The notes under the pieces were generated by a model. The model did not search any database and was not told where the DNA came from. It saw only the letters and a program-made list of their open reading frames with translations. From Halichondria panicea (Eukaryota > Porifera > Demospongiae > Suberitida > Halichondriidae): a stretch of 64,000 bases of DNA. Location: positions 2,582,800 to 2,646,799 of the forward strand of contig NC_087388.1 of NCBI RefSeq assembly GCF_963675165.1, given 5' to 3'. This document shows, piece by piece, positions 10,219 to 20,510 of the stretch. The translations under genes and the position numbers were made by a program. Position 1 is the first letter of the stretch; every line of letters starts with the position of its first letter.

Positions 10219-11157
10219 ATGATGAATGACACATCTGATGTAAGCTAGTCTCTTATACTGTTTGCTATATTATTTGTTTTGTTATCCAGTTCACCCCTCT
10301 GTCCCAAAAGAGGTGGTAAGTTTATAGGCATGCTTATATTACTATAAGCAGTAACTTACCTAAGCTTTCAATCTCTTGCAGGATCGCATTTATGGCCAAG
10401 GCAGTAAGTAACTCTGTGCTCTCAATGTGAATTTAGTCTTTGCTATTACTCACCAGCAAGTATTAATTAAATCTCTCCTTCATTTCGTGCATAATTGGAT
10501 TCCATAATTGGGCAATTCCATACAGATATCCGCCCCTAACCTCTCAAGATCAGAAGAACCACCTACCCCCCATCTCTCGTGTGTAAGTAATAGTACTTGG
10601 GCATTAATCTCTTTACCAAGTAGACTCTGCATGCCACCTTCTTCACTTTGTGCATAATTGGATTTCATAATTTGGCATTTTCAGATGTCCACCCCTAACG
10701 TCCCAGGATTGGAACCACCTACCCGCCATTCCTTGTGTGTAAGTAGTAGTACTTGGGTATTAATCTCCTTATCTGCATGCCACCTTCTTCACTTCCATAC
10801 AGACGTCCACCCCTAACCTTCAACCTACTCCCTCGTGTGTAAGTTTAGTTGCATGATATATATTTGTGTAATTCTCATACAGACTGTCCCCCACCCTCTG
10901 CTTCCTCATGTGTATATGTTTAGTTACATAATTACAAGCATGACCGTATACCGTATTACCTCGTCATTAAGCCCACCTCGCTTACAAGCCTACCCTCTGT
11001 TTTTCTCAAAGTGTGTATACGTATATATATTTTTTTGCAGACCCCAATAGCACACAGGACACGTTGTAAGTTAAACGTGATTTCTCTCTTAAGTCACTAT
11101 TAAATGTTTATGGTTGCTCTTTTTATCCATCATCATTATCGAGCAGGTTCGAAGTAG
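10219..11157 (+). CDS. Putative micro-exon gene with repeated Pro/Ser/Thr-rich exons
   Basis: Exon-like blocks bounded by AG...GT are 10219-10239, 10290-10315, 10382-10403, 10526-10582, 10685-10738, 10803-10838, 10883-10909, 11041-11065 and 11147-11157. Lengths are 21, 26, 22, 57, 54, 36, 27, 25 and 11 nt. They sum to 279, are open in one phase from ATG and end in TAG. Blocks four to seven are related and each is a multiple of three; three of them start with S(A/T)PN and share PPTPHLSC- or PPTRHSLC-like ends, as if one exon had been tandemly duplicated. The predicted product is about 92 residues, Pro/Ser/Thr-rich, with no known domain. The last block falls in the ~84-bp repeat, so the true 3' end is uncertain. 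Transcription is unproven, but frame conservation across blocks of different length argues for a real gene. Confidence 0.5.
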
Positions 11158-12110
11158 TTGAACCAACCTGATCTCATGTGAGACCATCCAGCAGTTTGCG
11201 TTTCCTCAGTCTAGCAGTGGTTCGGGCAGGTTGGAAGTAGTGGGATCGAACCACACCGAACACCTGTACAACACCCTAACCAAGTGTTTGCCAGTCCAGT
11301 AGTGTAGTTTGAAGAGGTTCAGAAAAATCGAACCACACCGAACTCCTGTAGAACACCTTCACAAAGTGTTTGCATCTCCAGTAGTATAGTTCGAAGAAGT
11401 TCGGAAGAATCGAACCACACCGAACACCTGTAGAACACCCTCACCAAGTGTTTGCTTGTGCTGAGATTTAGGGATCGAACCACACCGAACACCTGTACAA
11501 CACCCTAACCAAGTGTTTGCCAGTCCAGTAGCATAGTTCGAAGAGGTTCGGAGGGATCGAACCACACCCAACACCCCCTATAGAACACCCTCAACTACGC
11601 CAACACTTGATTAGGGTGTTCTACAAGTGTTCATTGTGGTTCAATCCTTCTGAACCTCTTCGAACTACACTACTTCGAACCTGCTCGAACCTACTGCTAG
11701 ATCTAGGAAACGAAGACTGTGGGATGAGATAGAGGTGGTTCCACTACTTCGAACCTGTTTGAACCACTGTTAGACCGTGGAAATGAAGACTGGGATGAGA
11801 TAGAGGTGGTTCAACTACTATCGAACCACACCGAACTCCTGTAGAACACCTTCACAAAGTGTGTTTGCATCTCCAGTAGTATAGTTCACACCAAGTGTTT
11901 GCTTGTGCTGAGATTTAGGGATCGAACCACACCGAACACCTGTACAACACCCTAACCAAGTGTTTGCCAGTCCAGTAGCATAGTTCGAAGAGGTTCGGAG
12001 GGATCGAACCACACCCAACACACCCAACACACATAGAACACCCTCACCAAGTGCCGAACCCACACCGAACTCCTGTAGAACAATTTTCCTGCTTGATCTC
12101 ACATAATTTC
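11150..12110 (-). repeat. ~84-bp repeat array, segment 4, including left arm of a 405-bp inverted repeat
   Basis: About ten monomers. The minus strand reads GGTGTTCGGTGTGGTTCGAT, CC(C/T)TCCGAACCTCTTCGAAC and TACTGGACTGGCAAACACTTGG. Bases 11188-11592 are inverted with respect to 15941-16342 at close to 100 percent by eye. Bases 11640-11820 contain a variant in opposite orientation (GAACCTGCTCGAACC, GAACCTGTTTGAACC). The array ends about 190 bp upstream of the header ATG of the intact NTPase gene. Confidence 0.85.
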
Positions 12111-12295
12111 CAACCTGCCCGAACCACTGCTAGACAGCATCGAAAGGCACATAAATCAACATTTCTAGGATTCAAGAACAATTTACACCATACTTTTCTT
12201 CTGCAAACTTTTCACGTGGATGCAGAATTTCACACAGTGATGACCACGTGATTCTCACCTGCTCTACACAGAACCTGTATTGTGTTGGTGCCATC

Positions 12296-14288
12296 ATGTC
12301 AACCGACGAGCACGAAGATATGGATATGGAGGCTATTGGTCAAGGCGCCATGGCATCAACAGAGGATATGGAGATCCCGAAACAAATTCAGCAAGGAGAG
12401 AGGGATATAGAAGAAACTAAGAGGAAAATAGAAGAAACTGAGAGGAAAATAGAAGAAACTGAGAGGAAAATAGAGAGGGAAGACCCGAAATCTAAACTAG
12501 GCGAAATGCTGTTAGAACACCTAACCAGCCAAACACAACTCCTAACCAACCAGACAGAGCTCCTAACCAACCAGACAGAGGGCCTAAACAAACTGAGAGA
12601 AAGCCTGAGAAAAGAACAGCAACAGCTAAGAGAAGAACAGCTAAGAGAAAGTAAGTTGTGTTGTGTTTGTGCGTCACCTGTATTAAATTTTACTGTGTTT
12701 GTTAGTTGTAATATGAATACATTCACGTGACAATTCTTTTTTCAGCCCTAAGGATCACATGACAATTCTTCTTTTTTCAGGCTCATCAAAGCGCCCACGT
12801 TTGGAGAACCTTCCCCTACAAAAGAACTGTAAGCCTAGAGATAAATATGTGTTTTCCTTTTCCACCATTCTTAATGCTACTTGCCATTAAGTAACCTTTT
12901 GTTTTTCTACAGTGGAAAAATTTTGGATGAGCAACCCGTTGACCGATGACGATCACGACAATCACGACAATCACATAGATTTCTGTTTTGATGCTTTTAA
13001 AACTATTTTGCCTACCACAGAAAAGTTAACAAAGATGTTTGTTAGGAAGGCCTATCGTGACCTTAATGTTCTCATCCATTCTCTCTACGAAGGAAAAGAA
13101 ATAAGAAAAGTGATCGTAACTGGTACTCCGGGTGTAGGGAAAACTGTGTTCATGCTGTACCAACTGTACATGGCAAAAGTGAGGAATAAGAATGTCGTTT
13201 TGAAATGTTTAGATATTGTGGCCGCTTTTATGTCTGATCCACGTCGTGTGTTGGTTCATCTCGATCATATAGATCATATAGATATGCATACGTTGCTTGG
13301 TGCCACTTCAACATTGTATTTTTTTGACCCTGCTGCATCTGGTGAAGAGCTACGCAGTGACGTTCGGGCCTTCACAGTTGTGTTTGCCTCCACAAACCCA
13401 CGGAACTCTAAGATATTTAAAAGATCAACACATACCAAATTTTTCATGCCGATATGGACATTGGAAGAGCTCATAGATTGCCGTTTATTATGTTACCCAT
13501 CCATGACTGAGAACGAGGTTGTGACAGCACATACGATGTGGGGGGGCTCGGCAAGGTGTGTATTTTCGTTAAAAAGAGACCATAATTTACAACGACTCTC
13601 CGAATTTGTTACGTCAGCAAGTTTGTCGGATGTCCTTGCTGATATGGAAGGGTTAAAGATGAGCCGAGACTCCTTTAATAGCAGCCAATGGTTGGTCCAT
13701 ATATTCATTCAACACAACGACTACACAAAACGCTATCTGAAATGGGCGTCTGAGTATGTGATGGATTGTGTGAGCAAGGCCCTATGTAATCAAGCTATAG
13801 CGTGGAAAGACGAGAAGAACAAAATAACAGCTGGACCTATTTATGAAGGAGATGTTCAGAGGGAGCTTCTGCGTGTGGATCGAACGGAGAAATTCATAGC
13901 AAAACGCTTAGGCAAACGGAATAAATACGAGACAATAACGCCCCCTCCTAATGGTCGTATAAGATTTGCAAACACGTCTACTACATTAGGGCCAGTTAAT
14001 TCAACGCAATTGTATGTTCCAGTTGAACCAAACAAAGAAAGTGCAGACTTTGTTTACAACGAATGGATCTTTCAAGCGACTTTGGCAAAACGTCATGATA
14101 TAAAAGCCAGAGGTATCAATAGACTATCAAAACAATTTGATCGTTTATCCTGGAAAGTTTGCTTTTGTGTACCAGCCTGCAATTTTGATAATTTCAAAAA
14201 TGAGCAGAAAATTACCTTGAACGAAGAACTCCTTGAAGGAACTGACATAAAACAGTACTGTCTTCCAATTGATTACAATTGGCGATGA
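12296..14288 (+). CDS. Crinkler/RHS-type protein: coiled header, P-loop NTPase, REase-like C-terminus
   Basis: Three exons (12296-12650, 12781-12828, 12913-14288) join in frame to 592 residues. Residues 1-118 are an acidic start followed by Glu/Lys/Gln-rich coiled coil (IEETERK repeats, LLTNQTE repeats). Exon 2 supplies a basic SSKRPR patch, a possible nuclear signal. The NTPase has Walker A GTPGVGKT at about 205-212, a Walker B-like LYFFDP near 269, FASTNPRN, a WTLEEL segment and WGGSARCVF near 344, the order typical of RHS/Crinkler NTPases. The C-terminal ~100 residues have SADFVYNEWIFQATLAKRHD, matching the Asp...Gln-x-Thr...Lys/His pattern of the REase-like domain described for this class. 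Family members act as nuclear effectors or in element-element conflict. The frame is intact. The start at 12296 is chosen because an earlier in-frame GTG lies in the 5' region shared with the inverted copy. A stand-alone STAND NTPase is the alternative reading. Confidence 0.75.
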
Positions 14289-14440
14289 TTATTTATGATG
14301 CACGCTATTAGAGTCTTTGTGAAAAAGTTGTTGTTTAAATGTCCAGTAAGAAATATATTGTCCTAGTGGAGCCGAGCTGCTGTAGTAGGATGGGTAGGAT
14401 GTGAAGTAGGATGGTAGTAGGATGGTAGGATGGGTGGGAT
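14289..14440. repeat. GTAGGATG-type short repeat after NTPase stop
   Basis: From about 14375 the sequence is built of GTAGGATGGGTAGGATGTGA-like units. The same motif family appears at 15000-15140, 17220-17990, 20630-20820 and 21435-21475. Here it separates the REase-like C-terminus from the kinase-like fragment, so it lies at a domain boundary. Confidence 0.65.
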
Positions 14441-14928
14441 ACTCGATTGTGCTTCAAAGAGTTCATACTTTGTGTGAAGGCCGCGCTTGATGAGCTGCAT
14501 GGCATGAATATTGCGCACAACGATGTGCGAATGGAGAACATTTTGTTTTCTTCAAATTTCACACCAGTTTTTATCGACGTAGATAGGGCCTCGGTATCAG
14601 ATCCAACCAATTCGCACACCACTTATTTATAGGCATCATATCAAACAGCTGCATGTACGACCTCGACCACTCTGTGACATGGAGAGACGACGGTGCCAGG
14701 ACTGACCTGTTCCAGCTGGGCTGGATGGCGGCCTGGATATTGAATACCAGCACCAGCTCTAGCTCGTACCACTCACGAAAATGGAGAACGGAACCAGATG
14801 AAATTCGAACCAACAAGTTCGTTGAGTCCCTGATCACGTCCGGGAAGTTTAAAAGTGAATTGTTGGAGGATTGCGTATCGGAAGTGAAGACAATTAAACA
14901 AGTGTTGTTAGCTCGTTCATTTATTTAA
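14441..14928 (+). pseudogene. Orphan kinase C-lobe (Crinkler-type kinase cassette), frameshifted
   Basis: The first frame (about 14447-14630) reads ALDELHGMNIAHNDVRMENI, then VFIDVDRA. This is the catalytic-loop pattern H-x-D-x-R/K-x-x-x-N followed by a DFG-like D-V-D. After a one-frame shift near 14632, the second frame (14653-14928) continues with MYDLDHSVTWRDDGARTDLF, QLGWMAAWIL and a helical tail, like the region after the activation loop. The N-lobe with its glycine loop and lysine is absent. Kinase domains are a known alternative C-terminal module of Crinkler proteins. The fragment lies 160 bp after the NTPase gene on the same strand, in place for an alternative C-terminus. As it stands it is broken. 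It could instead come from an unrelated host kinase. Confidence 0.6.
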
Positions 14929-15355
14929 TTGTGTGATTATGCTCACTTTAATAGAGTCTCAAGGTCGTGAATGTTCCAAGTTGTAAATGATCCTTCTTGT
15001 ATATATGGATGAACAATTCAGTGTAGGACGTGGTAGGATGTATGATAGGGTACTTTAGGATGGATGGCTTAACAATCCAGTGTAGGACGAAGAATTAAGG
15101 TTGTAGTAGGATGCACAATCCGTGTATGACGTGGTAGGATGTGTGATAATAGATTATTATTTTATTGATTCAGCTGCATACCAGCATCATATCAGCAGCG
15201 TCCCCTTTTTATGCACATTGTTTTGTGCCGTACAACACCTCCTCAAGAAAAGTATTAATGGGTGTAACACAATGGATGTATATCAACCGGTTCAGGATCC
15301 CGAGTTACATGTATGATAGACAACATTTTGATCGCGAATTACACTTTGTACAGGA
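14929..15355. other. Spacer with GTAGGATG-type units, no gene
   Basis: 15020-15150 carries repeated pieces such as CAGTGTAGGACGTGGTAGGA and GGATGGCTTAACAATCCAGT. The rest (15150-15355) is unique and shows no supported gene. Confidence 0.45.
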
Positions 15356-17220
15356 TTAGATTGAACCACACCGAACACCTGTACAACACCCTAACCAAGT
15401 GTTTGCCTGTACGACTCTTCCGAACCTCTTCAAACTATTGTACAGCATAAATAAAGAGTATCTTGCAAGTGTTTGGTGTGGTTCGATCAAGTTTGAAGAG
15501 AATCGAAAGAGACTTTGAACCACACCGAACTCTCGCAAAGTACTCCTGTACAGTAGATCGAAGAGGTTCAGAAGAGTCAAACCACATACAGTACAGTTTG
15601 ATAAATAGTCGAAGAGGTTAGGAGGAGTGAAACTACACTGTGCAAGAGTTTGAAGAGGTTCGAAAGAGTGTCCAGTAGTGTAGTTCGAAGAGGTTCGGAA
15701 GGTTTGAACCACAATGAACACTTGTAGAACACCCTAATCAAGTGTTGGCGTGTCCAGTAGTGTAATTCGAAGAGGTTCGGAAGGATCGAACCACACCGAA
15801 CACCTGTAGAACACCCTAACCAAGTGTTTGCGTGTCCAGTAGTGTAGTTCGAAGAGGTTCGGAAGGATTGAACCACAATGAACACTTGTAGAACACCCTA
15901 ATCAAGTGTTGGCATAGTTAGAAGAGGTTCGGCACTTGGTGAGGGTGTTCTATAGGTGTTGGGTGTGGTTCGATCCCTCCGAACCTCTTCGAACTATGCT
16001 ACTGGACTGGCAAACACTTGGTTAGGGTGTTGTACAGGTGTTCGGTGTGGTTCGATCCCTAAATCTCAGCACAAGCAAACACTTGGTGAGGGTGTTCTAC
16101 AGGTGTTCGGTGTGGTTCGATTCTTCCGAACTTCTTCGAACTATACTACTGGAGATGCAAACACTTTGTGAAGGTGTTCTACAGGAGTTCGGTGTGGTTC
16201 GATTTTTCCGAACCTCTTCAAACTACACTACTGGACTGGCAAACACTTGGTTAGGGTGTTGTACAGGTGTTCGGTGTGGTTCGATCCCACTACTTCCAAC
16301 CTGCCCGAACCACTGCTAGACTGAGGAAACGCAAACTGCTGGCAAGCAAACACTTGGTGAGTGTGTTCTACAGGGTGTTCGGTGTGTTTCGATCCCTCCA
16401 ACTTTTTCGAACTATACTACTGGAGATGCAAACACTTTGTGAAGGTGTTCTACTGGAGTTCGGTGTGGTTCGATCGTTCCGAACCTCTTCAAACTACATT
16501 ACTGGACACGTAAACACTTGGTGAGGGTGTTCTACAGGTGTTCGGTGATTTGATCCCTTCGAACCTCTTCGAACTATATTACTGGACACGCAAACACTTG
16601 GTGAGGGTGTACTACAGGTGTTTGGTGTGGTTGGATCCCACCAAACCTCGTCGAACTACGCTACTGGACTGGCAAACACTTGGTTAGGGTGTTGTACAGG
16701 TCGGTGTGGTTCGATCCTTCGATCCTCTTCGAACTACACTACTGGACATGCCAAAACTTGATTAGGGTGTTCTACAAGTGTTCGGTGTGGTTCGATCCCT
16801 CACCAAGTGTTTGCGGTCCAGTAGTGTAGTTCGAAGAGGATCGGAAGGATCGAACCACGTCGAACACCTGTAGAACACCCTAACCAAGTGTTTGCGTCTC
16901 CAGTAGTGTAGTTCGAAGAGGATCGGAAGGATCGAACCACACCGAACACCTGTAGAACACCCTAACCAAGTGTTTGCGCATCCAGTAGTGTAGTTCGAAG
17001 AGGTTCGGAAGGATTGAACCACAATGAACACTTGTCCAGTAGTGTAGTTCGAAGAGGTTCGGAAGAATCGAACCACACCGAACACCTGTAGAACACCCTC
17101 ACCAAGTGTTTGCTTGTGCTGAGATTTAGGACACGTAAACACTTGGTAAGGGTGTTCTACAGGTGTTCGGTGATTTGATCCCTTCGAACCTCTTTGAACT
17201 ATATTAGTATAGATCTATTG
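15356..17220. repeat. ~84-bp repeat array, segment 5 (largest), including right arm of the 405-bp inverted repeat
   Basis: More than twenty monomers. Orientation changes inside the array: 15356-15930 reads as TCGAACCACACCGAACACC, 15941-16800 is inverted, and 16800-17120 turns back. Bases 15941-16342 are the inverted partner of 11188-11592, and 15357-15462 is nearly identical in direct orientation to 20400-20505. The consensus minus-type monomer carries GGTGTTCGGTGTGGTTCGAT, CCGAACCTCTTCGAACTA and CAAACACTTGGT(G/T)AGGGTGT. Open frames across it are artefacts of the repeat. Confidence 0.85.
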
Positions 17221-18000
17221 TCCAGCCATCCTACCATATCGTACCCTGCTCTCCCATCCTACCACGGTAAGGTATAGTAGGACATCTACATATCTGTACT
17301 AAGCAGAATGTTAACAACCCGATAAGCGTTTATGATAAGGTAGATGTTTGTAGTAGGATGGGGTGGGACGAGGTACATAGTGGAGGAATGCAGGAGGACT
17401 TGTAGGACGTGTACGATAAGGTAGGATGGCTGAACAACCCAGTGTAGGACAAAGGTTGTAGTGGATGAACAATCCAGTGTGAGGACGTGGTAGCATAGTA
17501 CCCTATCATTAGTAGTAGGATGTATGACAGGGTAGGATGGTTGAACCATCCGGACAAAGGTGGTAGTGGATGAACAATCCAGTGTAGGACGTGGTAGGAT
17601 GTATGATATTACATGTCCTACACTGGATTGTTCAGCCATCCTACCTTATCATACCCTATCATACATATCATACATCCTACAACGTCCTACACTGAATTGT
17701 TCATCCATCCCACCCCATCCTACTACAACCTTCTTCGTCCTACACTGGATTGTTCAGCCATCCTACCATATCGTACCCTATCATACATCCTACCACGTCC
17801 TACACTGGATTGTTCATCCATCCTACCCCATCCTACTACAACCTTCTCTTCGTCCTACACTGGATTGTCCAGCCATCCTACCTTATGCTCTCCCATCCTA
17901 CCATGATAGGGTTATAGTAGGACATACTACAAACATCTACCCTATCATAGGTACGATAAGGTATCCCCGTCCTACTATACATCCTACATGTGTATGATTA
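17220..18000. repeat. GTAGGATG-type repeat block with internal inverted symmetry
   Basis: Built of TCCTACACTGGATTGTTCA, GCCATCCTACC and CCTACCACGTCC units. The left half (17340-17600) is in one orientation and the right half (17610-17960) in the other, centred near 17605, so the block can fold back on itself. It lies directly beyond the 3' end of the minus-strand NTPase gene, as the 14375-14440 block lies beyond the 3' end of the plus-strand one. Confidence 0.75.
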
Positions 18001-18070
18001 ACATGCTTATTATACACTGTTTATTCACATTATTTCAACATTGTTTATTCACATTATTATTATACAAATC

Positions 18071-19650
18071 CTATTCAATTGCAACTATGTACTGATCTAT
18101 TTTGATGTTTTTTTGTGCGAGTAGTTCAGGATTTAAGATTCTCTGCTTATATTTGTACTTGGTAAGACTTGTCTTTGGTACACAAAAGCAAAAGTTCCAC
18201 GTTTTACAATCATTAAATTGCTCTGAAAGTTTAACGATACCGTGAGCTTTTATGTCATGGCTTGCTTTCAAAGTAGCTTGAAAAATCCAATTATTGCAAA
18301 CGAAGTCTCCACTTTCTTTGTTACGTTCAACTGGAACATAAAGTACATCTTGAACAAACTCGTCTCCTCTGAAGCTACCCATGTTGGAAAAGTACAAAAA
18401 GTTGATTCTAGTACAAGGGAGGGCTTTTGTTTCTGAGGTTTTTGAGGATAAGCGTGATGCAATGATTGTGTTTGTATTCCCCGTCAGCTTCAAGCGAACT
18501 GCTTCTTCATAAACCTTTCCTCCCAGAATGCAGTTAACAATATTTTTCCAACTTTTAGCGTGTTTTATTAGTGCTTCATTCACCATCCCCAGCACAAATT
18601 GAGACAGCCAATTAATGAGCCTTTTTGTGTGTCGTTGCCCTCAATGAATACATGCACCAACCATTGATGTTGATCATAAGGTTTTTCGCTCGTATGTATC
18701 CCTTCCATATCAGCAATTGTAACCTCCAAATTTTGTGAACAAAGAAAAGATTCCATTCTGGTCATATTCGCAGCTGGGGTTTTCGTAAACAAGCACCTTG
18801 CCGAGCCCCCCCAACGAGCATATTCCTTCTTAAAGCTGATTGAATCCTTGTCTGGGTAACACAATGTACGGCATTCTTCGAGCTCTTTGAATGTCCACAC
18901 TGGCATGTAATACGTGGCAAAATCACATTGTTTGAATATTTTTTGTTGCACTGGGTTTGTGGAGGCGAACACAATTGTGAAGGACACAGATCTCTTCTTT
19001 AGCTTTGATTCAGTATAATGAGGGTCAAAAAAGCACAATGTCGCCTCATTACAAAGCAACTGCGAAATATATTCCTGATCGTCAGATACGAACACACTTG
19101 GTGTAGATACAAAAGCCCACGTCTCTTCTCCAAGTTGCAAAACGACGTTCCTGCGCTTTAATTTTGCAACGTGCAATTGGTACAGCATGAACATAGTTTT
19201 TCCTACACCTGGAGTACCGGTAATGATCAGATTGTCTATTGTCTTATCAGTGTACTGCTGGCTGTTCGATCAACTTATTTATGTCGGTATAGGCCTTCCT
19301 AATAAAAAGCTTGGTCAATTTTTTTGTGTCAGGGAACATACTACTCAAGGCACGAAAATCAAAATTTAGGTGTCCTTCTACTACATCTTCCTCCTTCCAT
19401 GAATTCCAACATCTTTGAACTGTACAAAAACAAAACAAAAAAGTTTACTTGCTGAACACATATCTATCTCTAGGCTGTACTTACTTTGTATGATAGGGTC
19501 TTGCTTGCTTCTTTTAGGTGGTGGGGCTTCTACTCTTTGGCTTTTTAAACCTTTTAAACTACTTTCTAAACTTTCTAATCTACTTTCTAATCTACGGAAC
19601 TCCTTGAGTAGTAACAGTTCAGATTTCGGGTCAGTTTGTTCTTCTTTCAT
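18071..19650 (-). pseudogene. Second Crinkler/RHS-type NTPase/REase-like gene, two frameshifts
   Basis: Minus strand. The header exon (19650-19485, or an upstream ATG at 19706 in another frame) is Leu/Glu/Lys-rich and ends with a basic APPPKRSKQD patch. The intron is 19484-19420 and the main exon begins at 19419. It encodes KKLTKLFIRKAYTDINKLI, Walker A GTPGVGKT, LCFFDP, FASTNP, a WTFKELEECR segment, WGGSARC and, at the end, ESGDFVCNNWIFQATL followed by FCFCVP. It is colinear with the 12.3-14.3 kb gene but clearly diverged, so it is an older paralogue. The frame shifts just upstream of Walker A (about 19262) and again after HQWLVHVFIEGND (about 18615). Both are one-base changes; they are real inactivation or assembly indels. 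It ends at 18071 in the same REase-like domain. Confidence 0.75.
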
Positions 19651-19693
19651 ATCCCTCTCAATATCCCATCCCCCTCAACAGTTTCTTCTTGCT

Positions 19694-19785
19694 TTTTCAT
19701 AGCCATTACAGCTACTACAGTTATCTGGTCATGGTGGTTCCACGTGATCCAACTACCTCTGAGGTAGCTGTAATGGCTATGAAAA
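19694..19785. repeat. Hairpin containing the upstream start region of the second NTPase gene
   Basis: TTTTCATAGCCATTACAGC (TAC) at 19694-19715 is inverted exactly at 19764-19785, giving a 22-bp stem with a 48-base loop. The left arm contains two ATG codons on the minus strand that would be alternative starts of the header. This may be the scar of a foldback event during duplication. Confidence 0.6.
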
Positions 19786-19799
19786 TTAATATATTAGTA

Positions 19800-20510
19800 T
19801 AGATGTTCAGTGTGGCTCGATCCCTCCGAACCTCTTCGAACTATGCTACTGGACTGGCAAACACTTGGTTAGGGTGTTGTACAGGTGTTCGGTGTGGTTC
19901 GATCCCTAAATCTCAGCACAAGCAAACACTTGGTGAGGGTGTTGTACAGGTGTTCGATTCTTCCGAACCTCTTCGAAGTACACTACTGGACACGCAAACA
20001 CTTGGTTAAGGTGTTCTACAGGTGTTCGGTGTGGTTCGAACCACACCGAACTCCTGTAGAACACCTTCACAAAGTGTTTGAATCTCCAGTAGTATAGTTT
20101 GAAGAAGTTCAGAGGGATTGAACCACACTGAACACCAGTAGAACACCCTCACCAAGTGTTTGTGTGTCCAATAGTGTAGTTCGAAGAGGTTCGGAAGAAT
20201 CGAACCACACCGAACACCTTGTAGAACACACTCACCAAGTGTTTGCTTGTGCTGAGATTTAGTGATCGAACCACACCAAACACCTGTACAACACCCTAAC
20301 CAAGTGTTTGCCTGTCCAGTAGTGTAGTTCAAAGAAGTTAGGAACCACACTAAACACATGTAGAACACCCTCACCAAGTGTTTGCTTGTGCTGAGATTTA
20401 GAGATTGAACCACACCGAACACCTGTACAACACCCTAACCAAGTGTTTGCCTGTACGACTCTTCCGAACCTCTTCAAACTATTGTACAGCATAAATAAAG
20501 AGTATCCTAA
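19800..20510. repeat. ~84-bp repeat array, segment 6
   Basis: 19800-20035 is in one orientation and 20036-20500 in the other, meeting head-on at GTGTGGTTCGAACCACAC (20031-20048), a perfect 18-bp palindrome. The last ~105 bp repeats 15357-15462 in direct orientation, so the minus-strand NTPase gene lies between direct repeats. Confidence 0.85.

Noticed and set aside
15356-17142. Several 70-140 codon frames with a recurring RTSSNYTTG / VFGVVRSLRTSSNY-type peptide
   Set aside because: The peptide recurs on both strands wherever the ~84-bp repeat occurs. It is a reading of the repeat, with no start context or domain.
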